A DNA stretch of 64,000 nucleotides from Aequorivita aurantiaca (GCF_030410135.1 NZ_JAUGQQ010000001.1:434001-498000); one strand, 5' to 3'. Counted from the first letter of the stretch, positions 1-8,999 are shown. Numbers and translations: made by a program. The notes: generated by a model not told the origin, from the letters alone.

Positions 1-3000
1 GCAAGCGCGAAAACTGGGGGAAACTATTGCCCAATCGCAACCAAATATTACTGTTTCAGGCCTTGTTGGGTCTTCGGTTTCGTTGGTTTTGGCTGAGGTT
101 TTTACCAATTCGGAATTGCCTTTTCTTTTAATTTTGAATGACAAAGAAGAAGCCGCCTATCATTTAAACGATCTCGAAAATTTATTGGGCGATCAAAATG
201 TGCTTTTCTATCCGGGAAGTTACCGCCGCCCGTATCAAATTGAAGAGACCGACAACGCGAATGTTTTGTTGCGAAGCGAGGTTTTAAACCGAATAAATTC
301 CCGAAAAAAACCGGCGCTAATTGTTACGTATCCGGAAGCACTTTTTGAAAAAGTGGTCACGCGAAAGGAATTGGAGCGAAACACTTTGAAAATAAAGGTG
401 AACGATCAACTTTCAATCGATTTTGTAAATGAGGTTTTGTTTGAATATCATTTCAAAAGAACTGATTTCGTTACCGAACCGGGCGAATTTTCAGTGCGTG
501 GGGGAATCTTGGATGTGTTCAGTTTCAGCAATGATGAACCTTATCGAATTGAATTTTTCGGCGATGAGGTTGACAGTATTCGCACCTTCGACGTAGAAAC
601 CCAGCTTTCGTTGGAACAGGTAAAAAAAATCGCCATTATTCCGAATGTTGAAAACAAAATGGTCGATGAAAACCGCGAAAGTTTTCTGAAATATATCAAT
701 TCCAAAACTGTGGTTTTTCTTAAAAATGAAGAACTTTTCAGCAGCGCGATCGACAATCTTTTCAAAAAAGCAACTGAAGCTTTCAATGCAATTGATTCAG
801 AAATAAAGCGAGCAAAGCCTTCGGAGTTGTTCTGTTCTTCGGAGTTGTTGAAAGAGCAATTGAAAGATTTTACAAAAGTTCAATTAAAGAATAACCCCAC
901 AAAAACTCCCCTCCCTTCGGAAGGGGCCGGGGGTGGGCTTTCTTTTACAACCAAACCGCAGCCGTCTTTCAACAAACAATTCAATTTACTGATTGAAAAC
1001 TTGAATGATAATTCAAAAAAAGGCTATAAAAACTATATTTTCTGCAGCAGCGCACAGCAGGCAAAACGTTTTCATGATATTTTTGAGGATGCGCAACAAA
1101 ATGTGGAACAGTTTGAAACCATTGTATTTCCGCTATTTCAAGGGTTTATTGATGACGATTTAAAACTTGTTTGCTACACTGATCATCAAATTTTTGAACG
1201 ATACCATAAATTTCAATTGAAAAATGGTTATGCCAAAAAACAGGCGATCACTTTAAAGGAAATTACCAATCTTGAAGTGGGCGATTACGTAACGCACATT
1301 GACCACGGAATTGGGAAATTTGGTGGTTTGCAAAAGATTGATGTAGAAGGAAAAATGCAGGAAGCCATCAAACTTTTTTATGGCGACCGCGATATTTTGT
1401 ACCTCAGCATCCATTCGCTTCACAAGATTTCAAAATTCAACGGCAAGGACGGAAAAGAGCCCAAAATCTACAAATTGGGCAGCGATGCATGGAAAAAATT
1501 AAAGCAAAAAACCAAGACGAGAGTAAAGGAAATTGCTTTCAATTTAATTGAATTGTACGCCAAACGCCGCACGCTGAAAGGTTTTGCTTTCGATCCGGAC
1601 AGTTATTTGCAAGCAGAATTGGAATCTTCCTTCATTTACGAAGACACGCCGGATCAAAGCACCGCAACGGAAGATGTAAAAAAAGATATGGAAAACGAGC
1701 GTCCCATGGACCGTTTGGTCTGCGGCGACGTAGGTTTTGGAAAGACGGAGGTTGCAATTCGAGCTGCTTTTAAAGCGGTGGACAATGGAAAACAGGTAGC
1801 TGTTTTGGTGCCGACAACAATTTTGGCATTTCAACATTTTAAAACTTTTACCGAACGACTTTCGGAAATGCCCGTAAAAGTTGATTATCTCAACCGTTTT
1901 CGAAACACAAAGGAGCGAAAAACCGTTTTGGAAGAATTGAAAAATGGCAAACTCGATATTGTTATTGGCACGCATCAATTGGTCAATAAATCGGTTGAAT
2001 TTAAGGATTTGGGTCTTTTGATAATTGACGAAGAACAGAAATTTGGAGTGGCCGTAAAAGATAAATTAAAGACAATCAAAGAAAATGTGGATACGCTCAC
2101 GCTAACGGCGACGCCCATTCCGCGTACGTTGCAGTTTAGTTTGATGGCTGCGCGCGATCTTTCGGTTATCACAACGCCGCCGCCAAATCGTTATCCGGTG
2201 GAAACGCATGTGATTCGTTTCGGGGAAGAAAGTATTCGGGATGCAATTCGTTATGAAATTTCGCGCGGCGGACAGGTTTTCTTTGTTCACAATAGAATTG
2301 AGAACATAAAGGAAGTCGCCGGCATGATTCAGCGTTTGGTACCTGATGCGAAAATTGGTATCGGTCACGGCCAAATGGACGGAAAAAAATTGGAAGATTT
2401 GATGCTTCGGTTTATGAATAATGAATTCGACGTTTTGGTTTCCACAACCATTATTGAAAGCGGTCTCGACGTGCCGAATGCGAATACGATATTCATCAAC
2501 AACGCCAATAATTTTGGACTTTCAGATTTGCACCAAATGCGCGGTCGTGTAGGCCGAAGCAATAAAAAAGCGTTCTGTTATTTCATAACTCCCGATTATT
2601 CCGCAATGACGGATGAAGCTCGAAAACGGATTACCGCATTGGAACAGTTTTCAGAACTGGGCAGCGGGATAAATATTGCGATGAAGGATTTGGAAATCCG
2701 CGGTGCGGGCGATTTGCTGGGCGGCGAACAGAGCGGATTCATAAACGAAATCGGTTTTGAAACCTATCAAAAAATTCTCGCGGAAGCTATTGAGGAATTA
2801 AAAGACAAAGAGTTCAAAAATCTATACGAAGAAACTGAAGGTCCGAAGAAAAATTTTGTAAAGGAAATGACAATCGACACCGATTTCGAATTGCTTTTCC
2901 CCGATGATTATGTGAACAATATTACGGAAAGGCTCAATCTGTACACCAAACTGAACGAGTTAAAAAATGAAGCCGAACTTCAAAAATTTGAAAGGGAATT

Positions 3001-3322
3001 GCTCGATCGTTTCGGCGAAATGCCAAAACAGGCAGAAGATTTGCTGAACAGCGTCCGCATAAAATGGATTGCAATTTCAATGGGCTTGGAACGCGTGGTA
3101 ATGAAGCAGAAAAAGTTGGTCGGCTATTTTGTAGCGGATCAACAGAGTGCTTTTTATCAGAGTCCCGCTTTTATAAAAGTACTTCAATACGTACAAACCC
3201 ACCCACAAAAAGTAACGATGAAGGAGAAGCAGACCCGCAACGGCCTGCGGTTGTTATTGACTTTTGAAGGCATTTCTTCCGTGGAAAAAGCGCTTCGGGC
3301 TTTGGAACCTTTTTCGGAATAA
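1..3322 (+). CDS. mfd: Transcription-repair coupling factor Mfd (5' partial)
   Basis: Mfd is an ATP-dependent translocase that removes RNA polymerase stalled at DNA lesions and recruits UvrA. The reading frame is open from base 2 of the window and reads Mfd-like N-terminal sequence (GLVGSSVSLVLAEVF) before the first in-window start-like codon (TTG at 83), so the true start lies outside. Counting from base 83, a UvrB-like N-terminal part is followed by the RNA-polymerase-interaction region (VGDYVTHIDHGIGKFGG, about residue 400), Walker A GDVGFGKT (about 547), the DEEQ box (about 648), helicase motif VI with QMRGRVGR, and the C-terminal TRCF domain. A 15-residue stretch encoded by bases 895-942 looks like an inserted repeat and is listed separately. 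Identification is secure. Confidence 0.97.
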   Translation, partial: QARKLGETIAQSQPNITVSGLVGSSVSLVLAEVFTNSELPFLLILNDKEEAAYHLNDLENLLGDQNVLFYPGSYRRPYQIEETDNANVLLRSEVLNRINSRKKPALIVTYPEALFEKVVTRKELERNTLKIKVNDQLSIDFVNEVLFEYHFKRTDFVTEPGEFSVRGGILDVFSFSNDEPYRIEFFGDEVDSIRTFDVETQLSLEQVKKIAIIPNVENKMVDENRESFLKYINSKTVVFLKNEELFSSAIDNLFKKATEAFNAIDSEIKRAKPSELFCSSELLKEQLKDFTKVQLKNNPTKTPLPSEGAGGGLSFTTKPQPSFNKQFNLLIENLNDNSKKGYKNYIFCSSAQQAKRFHDIFEDAQQNVEQFETIVFPLFQGFIDDDLKLVCYTDHQIFERYHKFQLKNGYAKKQAITLKEITNLEVGDYVTHIDHGIGKFGGLQKIDVEGKMQEAIKLFYGDRDILYLSIHSLHKISKFNGKDGKEPKIYKLGSDAWKKLKQKTKTRVKEIAFNLIELYAKRRTLKGFAFDPDSYLQAELESSFIYEDTPDQSTATEDVKKDMENERPMDRLVCGDVGFGKTEVAIRAAFKAVDNGKQVAVLVPTTILAFQHFKTFTERLSEMPVKVDYLNRFRNTKERKTVLEELKNGKLDIVIGTHQLVNKSVEFKDLGLLIIDEEQKFGVAVKDKLKTIKENVDTLTLTATPIPRTLQFSLMAARDLSVITTPPPNRYPVETHVIRFGEESIRDAIRYEISRGGQVFFVHNRIENIKEVAGMIQRLVPDAKIGIGHGQMDGKKLEDLMLRFMNNEFDVLVSTTIIESGLDVPNANTIFINNANNFGLSDLHQMRGRVGRSNKKAFCYFITPDYSAMTDEARKRITALEQFSELGSGINIAMKDLEIRGAGDLLGGEQSGFINEIGFETYQKILAEAIEELKDKEFKNLYEETEGPKKNFVKEMTIDTDFELLFPDDYVNNITERLNLYTKLNELKNEAELQKFERELLDRFGEMPKQAEDLLNSVRIKWIAISMGLERVVMKQKKLVGYFVADQQSAFYQSPAFIKVLQYVQTHPQKVTMKEKQTRNGLRLLLTFEGISSVEKALRALEPFSE
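895..942. repeat. Palindromic repeat-like insertion inside mfd
   Basis: A G+C-rich block with the arms CCCCTCCCTTC and GAAGGGGCCGGGGG can fold into a hairpin and stands out against the A+T-rich gene. It is read in frame as TPLPSEGAGGGL, low-complexity sequence that does not resemble Mfd and sits between LKNN and FTTKPQPSFNKQF. From memory, short palindromes of the CCCCTCCC...GGGGTGGG type are scattered between genes in flavobacterial genomes. That this is a copy which landed in a coding region is inference. Confidence 0.6.
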
Positions 3323-3339
3323 AAAAGCATTTCATTTTG

Positions 3340-3347
3340 TATATTTG
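3340..3347 (+). promoter_or_regulatory. -7 promoter element TATATTTG before the antitoxin gene
   Basis: TATATTTG matches the Bacteroidota -7 consensus TAnnTTTG and ends 4 bases before the ATG at 3352. No TTG is visible at the usual -33 distance. If used, it would give a leaderless or nearly leaderless transcript. Confidence 0.4.
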
Positions 3348-3351
3348 AGTT

Positions 3352-3588
3352 ATGTCCACAACAAATAATTTTACTGTTGAACAACTTGCCGAGGCTTTTC
3401 AGGAATTGACTATTTCTGAAAGGGCACAACTTGCATCACTTCTTCCAGAAAATTGGTTTAAAAATTCAAATGATTTGTCTGAAATTCAGAAACAAGCTTT
3501 GGATTTGGCATCAGAAAAAGAAAATGAAGGAAAAGCTCTTTTTCACACTTGGGAAGAAGTTGAAAATTATGTGAAACATCGCTCTTAA
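3352..3588 (+). CDS. Addiction-module antitoxin-like protein
   Basis: A 78-residue acidic protein with no membrane segment. Its composition and layout (a short N-terminal helical part, LTISERAQLASLLP, then a charged C-terminal tail ending WEEVENYVKHRS) resemble the small unstable antitoxins of ParE/RelE-type modules (addiction module component family). Antitoxins of this class bind and neutralise the partner toxin and often repress their own operon. Its stop codon overlaps the start of the next gene (TAATG), the usual arrangement for such pairs, but that toxin gene is interrupted by a stop codon. The antitoxin itself looks complete. Assignment rests on gene pairing and general resemblance. 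Confidence 0.7.
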   Translation: MSTTNNFTVEQLAEAFQELTISERAQLASLLPENWFKNSNDLSEIQKQALDLASEKENEGKALFHTWEEVENYVKHRS

Positions 3589-3893
3589 TGAGTATCTATC
3601 GTATTTTGACAGAATAAGATGCTAAGTTTGACATCGCTGAAGGATATGATTGGTATTCAAAAATTTCAGAAAAAATAAGCGCTTCATTTCTTTTCGAAAT
3701 AAAGAAAACATTCAATTTCTTGGCAGAAAATCCTTTTCTTTTTCAATTGGTTTATAAAGATTTTAGACAAGTTCCTGTCAAAAAATTTCCTTTCGTTATT
3801 CTATATAAAATTGACGTGGATAACGTAAAAGTGTATCGAGTTTTTCCAACAAATATGAATCCTAAAAGTAAATTTACAATTCTTCGAAAATAA
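3588..3893 (+). pseudogene. ParE/RelE-family toxin, broken by an in-frame stop
   Basis: Starting from the ATG that overlaps the antitoxin stop, the frame reads MSIYRILTE, then TAA at 3615-3617, then continues open with typical ParE-type sequence: DAKFDIAEGYDWYSKI, then NPFLFQLVYKDFRQVPVKKF, PFVILYKID and KVYRVFPT, to a stop at 3891-3893. The arrangement (beta strand, two helices with a WY motif, conserved FPF/Y strand) is that of the RelE/ParE fold. One base change in codon 10 (GAA, AAA or CAA to TAA) would explain the break. No in-frame ATG follows early enough to restore the N-terminal strand. Full length would be about 101 residues, normal for the family. Confidence 0.8.
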
Positions 3894-3914
3894 AGCAATT
3901 CCTTTAAAATCAAT

Positions 3915-3935
3915 AAATGTCGGGCAAATGTCGGG
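3915..3935 (+). promoter_or_regulatory. Direct repeat, candidate operator for the HTH gene
   Basis: The 10-mer AAATGTCGGG occurs twice with one base between (3915-3924 and 3926-3935), a period of 11, so both copies face the same side of the helix. It lies about 70 bases before the start of the HTH-membrane regulator. Autoregulation by that protein is inferred. Confidence 0.45.
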
Positions 3936-4005
3936 TGAAATTCCCTCCAAAATATTGCACTATATTTACTGCCATCGTACTATTGCTTCATAAATTTTTA
4001 TAAAA

Positions 4006-4806
4006 ATGAAACAACCGGAACTCGGCCGAAAAATTTTGGAACTCAGAAAGCAAAAAGGCTTTACGCAGGAGGAACTTGTGGAGCAGTGCAATATAAATGT
4101 GCGAACCATTCAGCGGATTGAAGCGGGGGAAGTGACCCCGCGCAGTTTTACGTTGAAAACCATTTTGGATGCGTTGGGCGAAGATTTAGCAAATCTGAAA
4201 GAAACAGAAGCCAATCCTTTTGCAAATTTCAATTTAAAGGAAATGGCATTCTCCGCATTTTATATAAAACTTGCGTGGATTTGCGGAATCATTTATTTCC
4301 TTTCAGGTTTTGTGGAATTTGCTGTGGATTATGCCCGATTCTATGAAAATGAACTTATAATTTCGAATGGTGCCTACATCAGTATGAAATTTATTGTGAT
4401 GCTGAGTTATATTTATTTTTTATGGGGATTTGTTTTAAGCGGGAAAATATTCAATAATTATTTACTGAAAATCGGTGCGTTCTTTTTAATCGGAACGACT
4501 ATTTTATTTTATGGGTATGATATGCTTTCGCTTTATTTTGAGCCATTTTACACCGAATACGTTTTAGTAACGCAATCTATTTTCTGCGGGATTGGAAGCT
4601 TTATTTTCGGTTTTGCAATTTTAAGATTGGACAAACCAATGGGTGTAATCGCCAAAGTTGCGGGGGGATTGGAAATCGTGTGCGGCGTGTTTTTTATCCT
4701 GGTTTTTATGGCTTGGTTGGGACTTATGTTTTTAATTCCCGCTGTATTTTTACAAATTATTCTCCTTTATAAAATTGGGGAATTAGCGAAAAAGGAAACT
4801 GCCTAA
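4006..4806 (+). CDS. HTH (XRE/Cro-CI type) membrane-anchored regulator
   Basis: A 266-residue protein with an N-terminal XRE-type helix-turn-helix at about residues 7-62 (GRKILELRKQKGFTQEELV then NVRTIQRIEAGEVTPR). From about residue 85 follow five or six hydrophobic membrane segments rich in Phe, Ile and Tyr. The DNA-binding domain would therefore sit on the cytoplasmic side of the inner membrane. The ligand or signal is unknown; the membrane part resembles no enzyme I recognise. The upstream 11-bp-period direct repeat is a candidate binding site. The gene converges on and overlaps yraN by 4 bases. Fold assignment of the HTH is firm; the physiological role is not known. Confidence 0.8.
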   Translation: MKQPELGRKILELRKQKGFTQEELVEQCNINVRTIQRIEAGEVTPRSFTLKTILDALGEDLANLKETEANPFANFNLKEMAFSAFYIKLAWICGIIYFLSGFVEFAVDYARFYENELIISNGAYISMKFIVMLSYIYFLWGFVLSGKIFNNYLLKIGAFFLIGTTILFYGYDMLSLYFEPFYTEYVLVTQSIFCGIGSFIFGFAILRLDKPMGVIAKVAGGLEIVCGVFFILVFMAWLGLMFLIPAVFLQIILLYKIGELAKKETA

Positions 4807-5165
4807 AAATGATAGAAGGCATTTTCGAAATGCTCCAGCTTTTCCATTTTTTGATTTTTTAAAACGGAAATAATATCGAATCGAACTTCAACATTCAGTT
4901 CGTTTGAAACAATATATTCATTGGCGGCTTTCACCAAAAGCTTGATTTTATTCTTAGTTACAAATTCTTGCGGATCGCCGAAAAACGCACTGTTTCGGGT
5001 TTTTACCTCTACCATTACAATTGTATTTTCTTCTTTTTGGGCGATGATATCGATCTCTGCCTTATCGAAAAAGAAATTTCTGCGAAGTATTTTATAGCCG
5101 TTTCGCAGCAAATATTGTTCTGCTATTTCTTCCCCAATTTTCCCGAGTTCGTTATGACTTGCCAT
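4803..5165 (-). CDS. yraN: YraN family protein (UPF0102)
   Basis: A 120-residue protein with the hallmarks of the YraN/UPF0102 family, which adopts a restriction-endonuclease-like (Holliday-junction-resolvase-like) fold. Visible features are GKIGEEIAEQYLLRNGYKIL at the N-terminus, then EIDIIA and MVEVKTR, which carry the Asp, Glu and Lys of the PD-(D/E)xK nuclease core. Length is normal. Nuclease activity is suggested by the fold only. It is the last gene of a minus-strand run lipoprotein, LD-carboxypeptidase, yraN, 19 bases after the carboxypeptidase. Confidence 0.88.
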   Translation of the reverse strand: MASHNELGKIGEEIAEQYLLRNGYKILRRNFFFDKAEIDIIAQKEENTIVMVEVKTRNSAFFGDPQEFVTKNKIKLLVKAANEYIVSNELNVEVRFDIISVLKNQKMEKLEHFENAFYHF

Positions 5166-5184
5166 TTTTCAAAAAGTGAAAAGC

Positions 5185-6087
5185 TTACGGCTTAAAGCTT
5201 AAAGCAATTTTGTTTTCTGTTATATCTAATTCAATTTTTCTTCCGAAAATTAAAGCCCTATTATCGTCAATATGTCCCGCGGGAAAGTTGAAACAAACGG
5301 GGTAATTATATTCTGAAACTATTTCGAAAACAATCTCTTCCGCAGTTTTTCCGAAAGGAATTTTACTGTCGTGCATATCCGTCATCCCACCCACAATCAA
5401 GCCTGCGAGATTTTTCAGCATTCCGTTGCGTTTCAAATTCATCATCATTCTATCAATGTGGTACAGATATTCGTCTAAATCTTCAATAAATAGAATTTTG
5501 TCATCTGTTTTAATCGCAGAATTACTTCCGCAAAGTGAATATAAAAGTGACAGATTTCCGCCCACCAAATGGCCTTTTCCGGTTCCCGGCCTATTTAATA
5601 TTTCATTGTTTGCAACCTCGATTTCGTAACTGTTTCCAAATAGAATTCCTTTAATTGAAGCTGAAGTTTCCTCTGATTTATTTTCAAGATTTTGCAGGAT
5701 TTGTGCGTGCAAAGTTTCAATCTCCAAAGTGTGAATGTGTGAATGCAGCGCTGTTACGTCGCTATAACCGATAACCCATTTCGGGGTTTTTTTAAATGCT
5801 GAAAAATTCAATTTGTCCAAAATCCGTACGGTTCCGTAACCCCCTTTGGCGCACCAAATGGCCTTTATTTTTGGATTATCCATCATTTGTTGAAAATCTT
5901 TCGCCCGCACAACGTCACTTCCCGCAAATTGATTTTCCTCAGCGCCGATGGTTTTTCCCAATACATATTTTAAACCCCATTTTTCCAATAATTGAAGCCC
6001 ACCTTCAATTTCTTCTTTTGAAATTTTTCGCGCTGTGGAGACGACACCCACCAAATCACCTTTTTTTAAATATTCGGGAGCAATCAA
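5185..6087 (-). CDS. LD-carboxypeptidase (peptidase S66)
   Basis: A 300-residue serine peptidase of family S66, the LdcA type that removes the terminal D-Ala from murein tetrapeptides during peptidoglycan recycling in the cytoplasm. The expected nucleophile elbow is GYSDVTALH (Ser109), the acid is in FIEDLDEYLYHIDRM (Glu202), and the base is in FPAGHIDDNRAL (His272), giving the Ser-Glu-His triad known for LdcA. No signal peptide is visible. It overlaps the upstream lipoprotein gene by 4 bases, which suggests translational coupling. Microcin-immunity-type S66 members look similar, but nothing nearby supports that role. Confidence 0.9.
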   Translation of the reverse strand: MIAPEYLKKGDLVGVVSTARKISKEEIEGGLQLLEKWGLKYVLGKTIGAEENQFAGSDVVRAKDFQQMMDNPKIKAIWCAKGGYGTVRILDKLNFSAFKKTPKWVIGYSDVTALHSHIHTLEIETLHAQILQNLENKSEETSASIKGILFGNSYEIEVANNEILNRPGTGKGHLVGGNLSLLYSLCGSNSAIKTDDKILFIEDLDEYLYHIDRMMMNLKRNGMLKNLAGLIVGGMTDMHDSKIPFGKTAEEIVFEIVSEYNYPVCFNFPAGHIDDNRALIFGRKIELDITENKIALSFKP

Positions 6088-6740
6088 AGTTTGGTGGATT
6101 TTGATGGTTCAAAAATTATTTTGTGAACGTAAAGCTCCAGTTTTGCTGCTTTTGCTTCCTCGAAAGTGTGGGGCGTGTCACCTATAAATTGATTGCCGTA
6201 ATTTTTATCGGTTTTTACATAAACGCGGATTTTTTCGTTTTCCAATTGTCCATTATTAAATTTTACGGCACCACTAAAATCCCACTCAAAACCATAAAAA
6301 TCCACAGGTTTTCTGTTTGCTGAATTCAGCTCATCTATCGTCATTCCTAATTTTACTCCCGTTTCGGAATGAAATTTATTTGCTTTTCCTTCCACCGCAA
6401 CACGAAAAACTTTAGTGGAATCCTTTGGCATAAAATCAATTCGAACCTCATTTTGGGTATTTCGGTTTAGCCAAATTACTTTCACGCGGTCCATTCCTTC
6501 ATTGATTGAAGCGATTTCCATTTCAATCTCCGAATTTGAAAATTCGTCGGAAAGATGCCCGCTATTGGCGAGTTGGGCTATTTTTTCAATGGTTGGGAAT
6601 TCCTCTTTTTCAAGATCTTCGGAAGTTTCGTTCTCTACATTTTCAACTTCGGAACCTGGCTCCGTTATCTTTTTCATTTGATCGTTACAGCTCGAAAAAA
6701 CACTGAGAACCAGCAAAATTAAAAGTGAATTTACTCTCAT
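6084..6740 (-). CDS. Hypothetical lipoprotein
   Basis: A 218-residue protein with a lipoprotein signal: a short basic start, hydrophobic stretch LLILLVLSVF and lipobox SSC, so Cys18 would be lipidated after cleavage. The mature part starts with an acidic linker (ENVENETSEDLEKEEF) and continues as mixed alpha/beta sequence without a family I recognise. It overlaps the LD-carboxypeptidase start by 4 bases and is probably the first gene of that operon, so an envelope role is plausible. A function cannot be assigned. Confidence 0.75.
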   Translation of the reverse strand: MRVNSLLILLVLSVFSSCNDQMKKITEPGSEVENVENETSEDLEKEEFPTIEKIAQLANSGHLSDEFSNSEIEMEIASINEGMDRVKVIWLNRNTQNEVRIDFMPKDSTKVFRVAVEGKANKFHSETGVKLGMTIDELNSANRKPVDFYGFEWDFSGAVKFNNGQLENEKIRVYVKTDKNYGNQFIGDTPHTFEEAKAAKLELYVHKIIFEPSKSTKL

Positions 6741-6816
6741 AATTTTTATTTTTTTTAAAGATATAAATCTTCGCTCTTTACCGAAACCCGATTTAAAAAT
6801 TTCTTTCTGAAAACAG

Positions 6817-6824
6817 TACCTTTG
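6817..6824 (+). promoter_or_regulatory. -7 promoter element TACCTTTG before metG
   Basis: TACCTTTG fits TAnnTTTG and lies 17 bases before the metG ATG. The -33 region is A/T-rich without a clear TTG, so support is moderate. Confidence 0.45.
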
Positions 6825-6841
6825 CGCTTTAAAATTCTATT

Positions 6842-8932
6842 ATGAATTCACCCGAAAGATATACTATTACCGCCGCATTGCCCTACACAAACGGCCCGGT
6901 TCACATTGGCCATTTAGCGGGTGTTTACGTGCCGGCAGATATTTATGCGCGTTACCAACGACTTCAAAACACAGATGTTGCCTTTATCTGCGGAAGCGAT
7001 GAACACGGCGTTGCCATTACATTGAAGGCAAAAAAGGAAGGAATTTCACCCCAGGAAGTGGTCGATAAATATCACGCGATCATCAAAAAAAGTTTTGAGG
7101 ATTTCGGGATTTCCTTTGATAATTATTCGCGCACTTCGGCCGAAATTCATCATAAAACGGCTTCCGAATTTTTCAAGAAAATGTACGATGCCGGTCAGTT
7201 TATTGAAGAAGTCACCGAGCAGTTGTTTGATGAAGAAGCCAATCAATTTTTAGCCGATCGTTTTGTTGTGGGAACGTGTCCAAAATGTGGTTTTGAGGAA
7301 GCTTATGGTGACCAATGTGAAAAATGTGGGTCCAGTTTAAACGCAACCGATTTGATAAACCCCCGTAGCGTGATTTCTGGGAATAAACCTGTGATGAAAG
7401 AAACAAAACATTGGTTTTTGCCATTGGATCGGTACGAAGATTTTTTAAGGGAATGGATTCTCGTTGACCATAAAAAAGATTGGAAAACCAATGTGCTCGG
7501 CCAATGCAAAAGCTGGATTGACGATGGTTTACGGCCACGCGCCGTTACCCGCGATTTGGATTGGGGCATTCCCGTACCCGTAAAAGGTGCGGACGGAAAA
7601 GTGCTTTACGTGTGGTTTGATGCGCCCATCGGTTATATCTCTTCAACTAAGGAATGGGCGGAGCGAGAAGGTAAAAATTGGGAGGATTATTGGAAGGACG
7701 AAAACACCAAACTCCTTCATTTTATTGGAAAGGACAACATTGTTTTCCATTGCATTATTTTTCCGGCGATGTTGAAAGCGGAGGGAAGCTATATACTGCC
7801 GAACAACGTTCCCGCAAACGAATTTTTAAATCTTGAAGGAAATAAAATTTCAACAAGCAAAAATTGGGCGGTGTGGTTACACGAATATTTGGAGGATTTT
7901 CCAAACCAGCAAGACGTTTTGCGTTACGCGCTAACGGCAAACGCACCGGAAACAAAGGATAACGATTTTACGTGGGCAGATTTTCAAGCCCGGAATAATA
8001 ATGAATTGGTAGCAATTTTCGGAAATTTCATAAACCGAGTAATGGTTTTGACCGCTAAATATTACGAAGGAATTATTCCCGAACCAGCAACTTTTTCAGA
8101 AATTGATGAACAGGTTTTAAGCGAATTGAAAGCATATCCGGCCGTAATCGCAAGTTCATTGGAGCGTTACCGTTTCCGTGAAGCGCAGGCAGAATTAATG
8201 AACGTCGCCCGTTTGGGAAACAAATATTTAGCCGACGAAGAACCGTGGAAAACAATTAAAACCGATGAAGCGCGCACCAAAACTGTGATGTATGTTGCAT
8301 TGCAGATCGCTTCAGCTTTGGCTATTTTAAGCGAACCGTTTTTGCCTTTTACAAGTCAAAAGCTAAAGCAAATGCTCGGTCACGCTGAGCTTGTCGAAGC
8401 GCTTTCTTGGAACGACGCTTCTTCAAAATCCGAATTGCTGAAACCCGGACATAAAGTAAATACCGCGGAATTGCTTTTCAGCAAAATTGAGGATGAACAA
8501 ATTGAAAACCAATTGAATAAATTGAAACAAACTAAAATGGATAATACAGAAAATAAAGAGCAGATTGCTTCGGCGGAAGCCTCGCAATTAACTCCGCAGA
8601 AAGAAACCATTCAATACGACGATTTTGCAAAACTTGATATGCGCGTGGGAACAATTTTGGAAGCTGAAAAAATGCCGAAAGCCGATAAACTTTTGGTGTT
8701 AAAAATTGATACGGGAATTGACATTCGTACCATAGTTTCGGGCATCGCCGAAAGTTTCAAACCTGAGGAAATTATCGGCAAAAAAGTAACCGTTTTGGCA
8801 AATCTTGCGCCGCGGGCGCTTCGGGGCGTGGAAAGTCAGGGAATGATTTTGATGACTGAAAATGCCGACGGGAAACTTGTTTTTGTGAATCCGGATACTG
8901 ATGGGGTTGAAAATGGGGTGACGATAAATTAA
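6842..8932 (+). CDS. metG: Methionyl-tRNA synthetase
   Basis: Charges tRNA-Met with methionine using ATP in the cytoplasm. The 696-residue protein has the class I HIGH-type motif HIGHLAGVY near residue 17, a zinc-binding knuckle with [18 protein letters not shown] around residues 146-163, and the KMSKS-type motif [10 protein letters not shown] near residue 335. An anticodon-binding helical domain and a C-terminal Trbp111-like tRNA-binding domain follow ([20 protein letters not shown] from about 597). Length is normal for the long, dimeric form. In the linker after the anticodon-binding domain, [10 protein letters not shown] is encoded by a sequence resembling a dispersed repeat, listed separately. 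A -7 element lies just upstream. The gene stands alone. Confidence 0.97.
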   Translation: MNSPERYTITAALPYTNGPVHIGHLAGVYVPADIYARYQRLQNTDVAFICGSDEHGVAITLKAKKEGISPQEVVDKYHAIIKKSFEDFGISFDNYSRTSAEIHHKTASEFFKKMYDAGQFIEEVTEQLFDEEANQFLADRFVVGTCPKCGFEEAYGDQCEKCGSSLNATDLINPRSVISGNKPVMKETKHWFLPLDRYEDFLREWILVDHKKDWKTNVLGQCKSWIDDGLRPRAVTRDLDWGIPVPVKGADGKVLYVWFDAPIGYISSTKEWAEREGKNWEDYWKDENTKLLHFIGKDNIVFHCIIFPAMLKAEGSYILPNNVPANEFLNLEGNKISTSKNWAVWLHEYLEDFPNQQDVLRYALTANAPETKDNDFTWADFQARNNNELVAIFGNFINRVMVLTAKYYEGIIPEPATFSEIDEQVLSELKAYPAVIASSLERYRFREAQAELMNVARLGNKYLADEEPWKTIKTDEARTKTVMYVALQIASALAILSEPFLPFTSQKLKQMLGHAELVEALSWNDASSKSELLKPGHKVNTAELLFSKIEDEQIENQLNKLKQTKMDNTENKEQIASAEASQLTPQKETIQYDDFAKLDMRVGTILEAEKMPKADKLLVLKIDTGIDIRTIVSGIAESFKPEEIIGKKVTVLANLAPRALRGVESQGMILMTENADGKLVFVNPDTDGVENGVTIN
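8378..8402. repeat. Dispersed-repeat-like segment inside metG
   Basis: The segment contains CTGAGCTTGTCGAAG flanked by GGTCACG and CGC. From memory, this string (or its complement, CTTCGACAAGCTCAG) is a common short intergenic repeat in Bacteroidota. Here it is translated in frame as [10 protein letters not shown] within the linker between the anticodon-binding helices and the C-terminal extension of MetG, where length variation should be tolerated. The ends CGCT and AGCG can pair. Origin as an inserted repeat is inferred. Confidence 0.6.
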
Positions 8933-8948
8933 TTCTTTTTTATAATTA

Positions 8949-8999
8949 TAAATCCTTCGAGTTTGAGCAAATTTTGCAAAATCGAGGGATTTAATTTTT
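8949..8999 (+). terminator. Stem-loop terminator after metG
   Basis: AAATCCTTCGA and TCGAGGGATTT pair over 11 positions (one G-U). The inner segment GCAAATTTTGC forms a second stem, and AATTTTTC follows. It lies just before the tex ATG at 9006, so it could end metG transcription on the plus strand. Confidence 0.6.

Noticed and set aside
1544-2562. Several long open frames antisense to mfd
   Set aside because: They are antisense shadows of a well-identified gene, with no start context, family resemblance or spacing that suggests expression.
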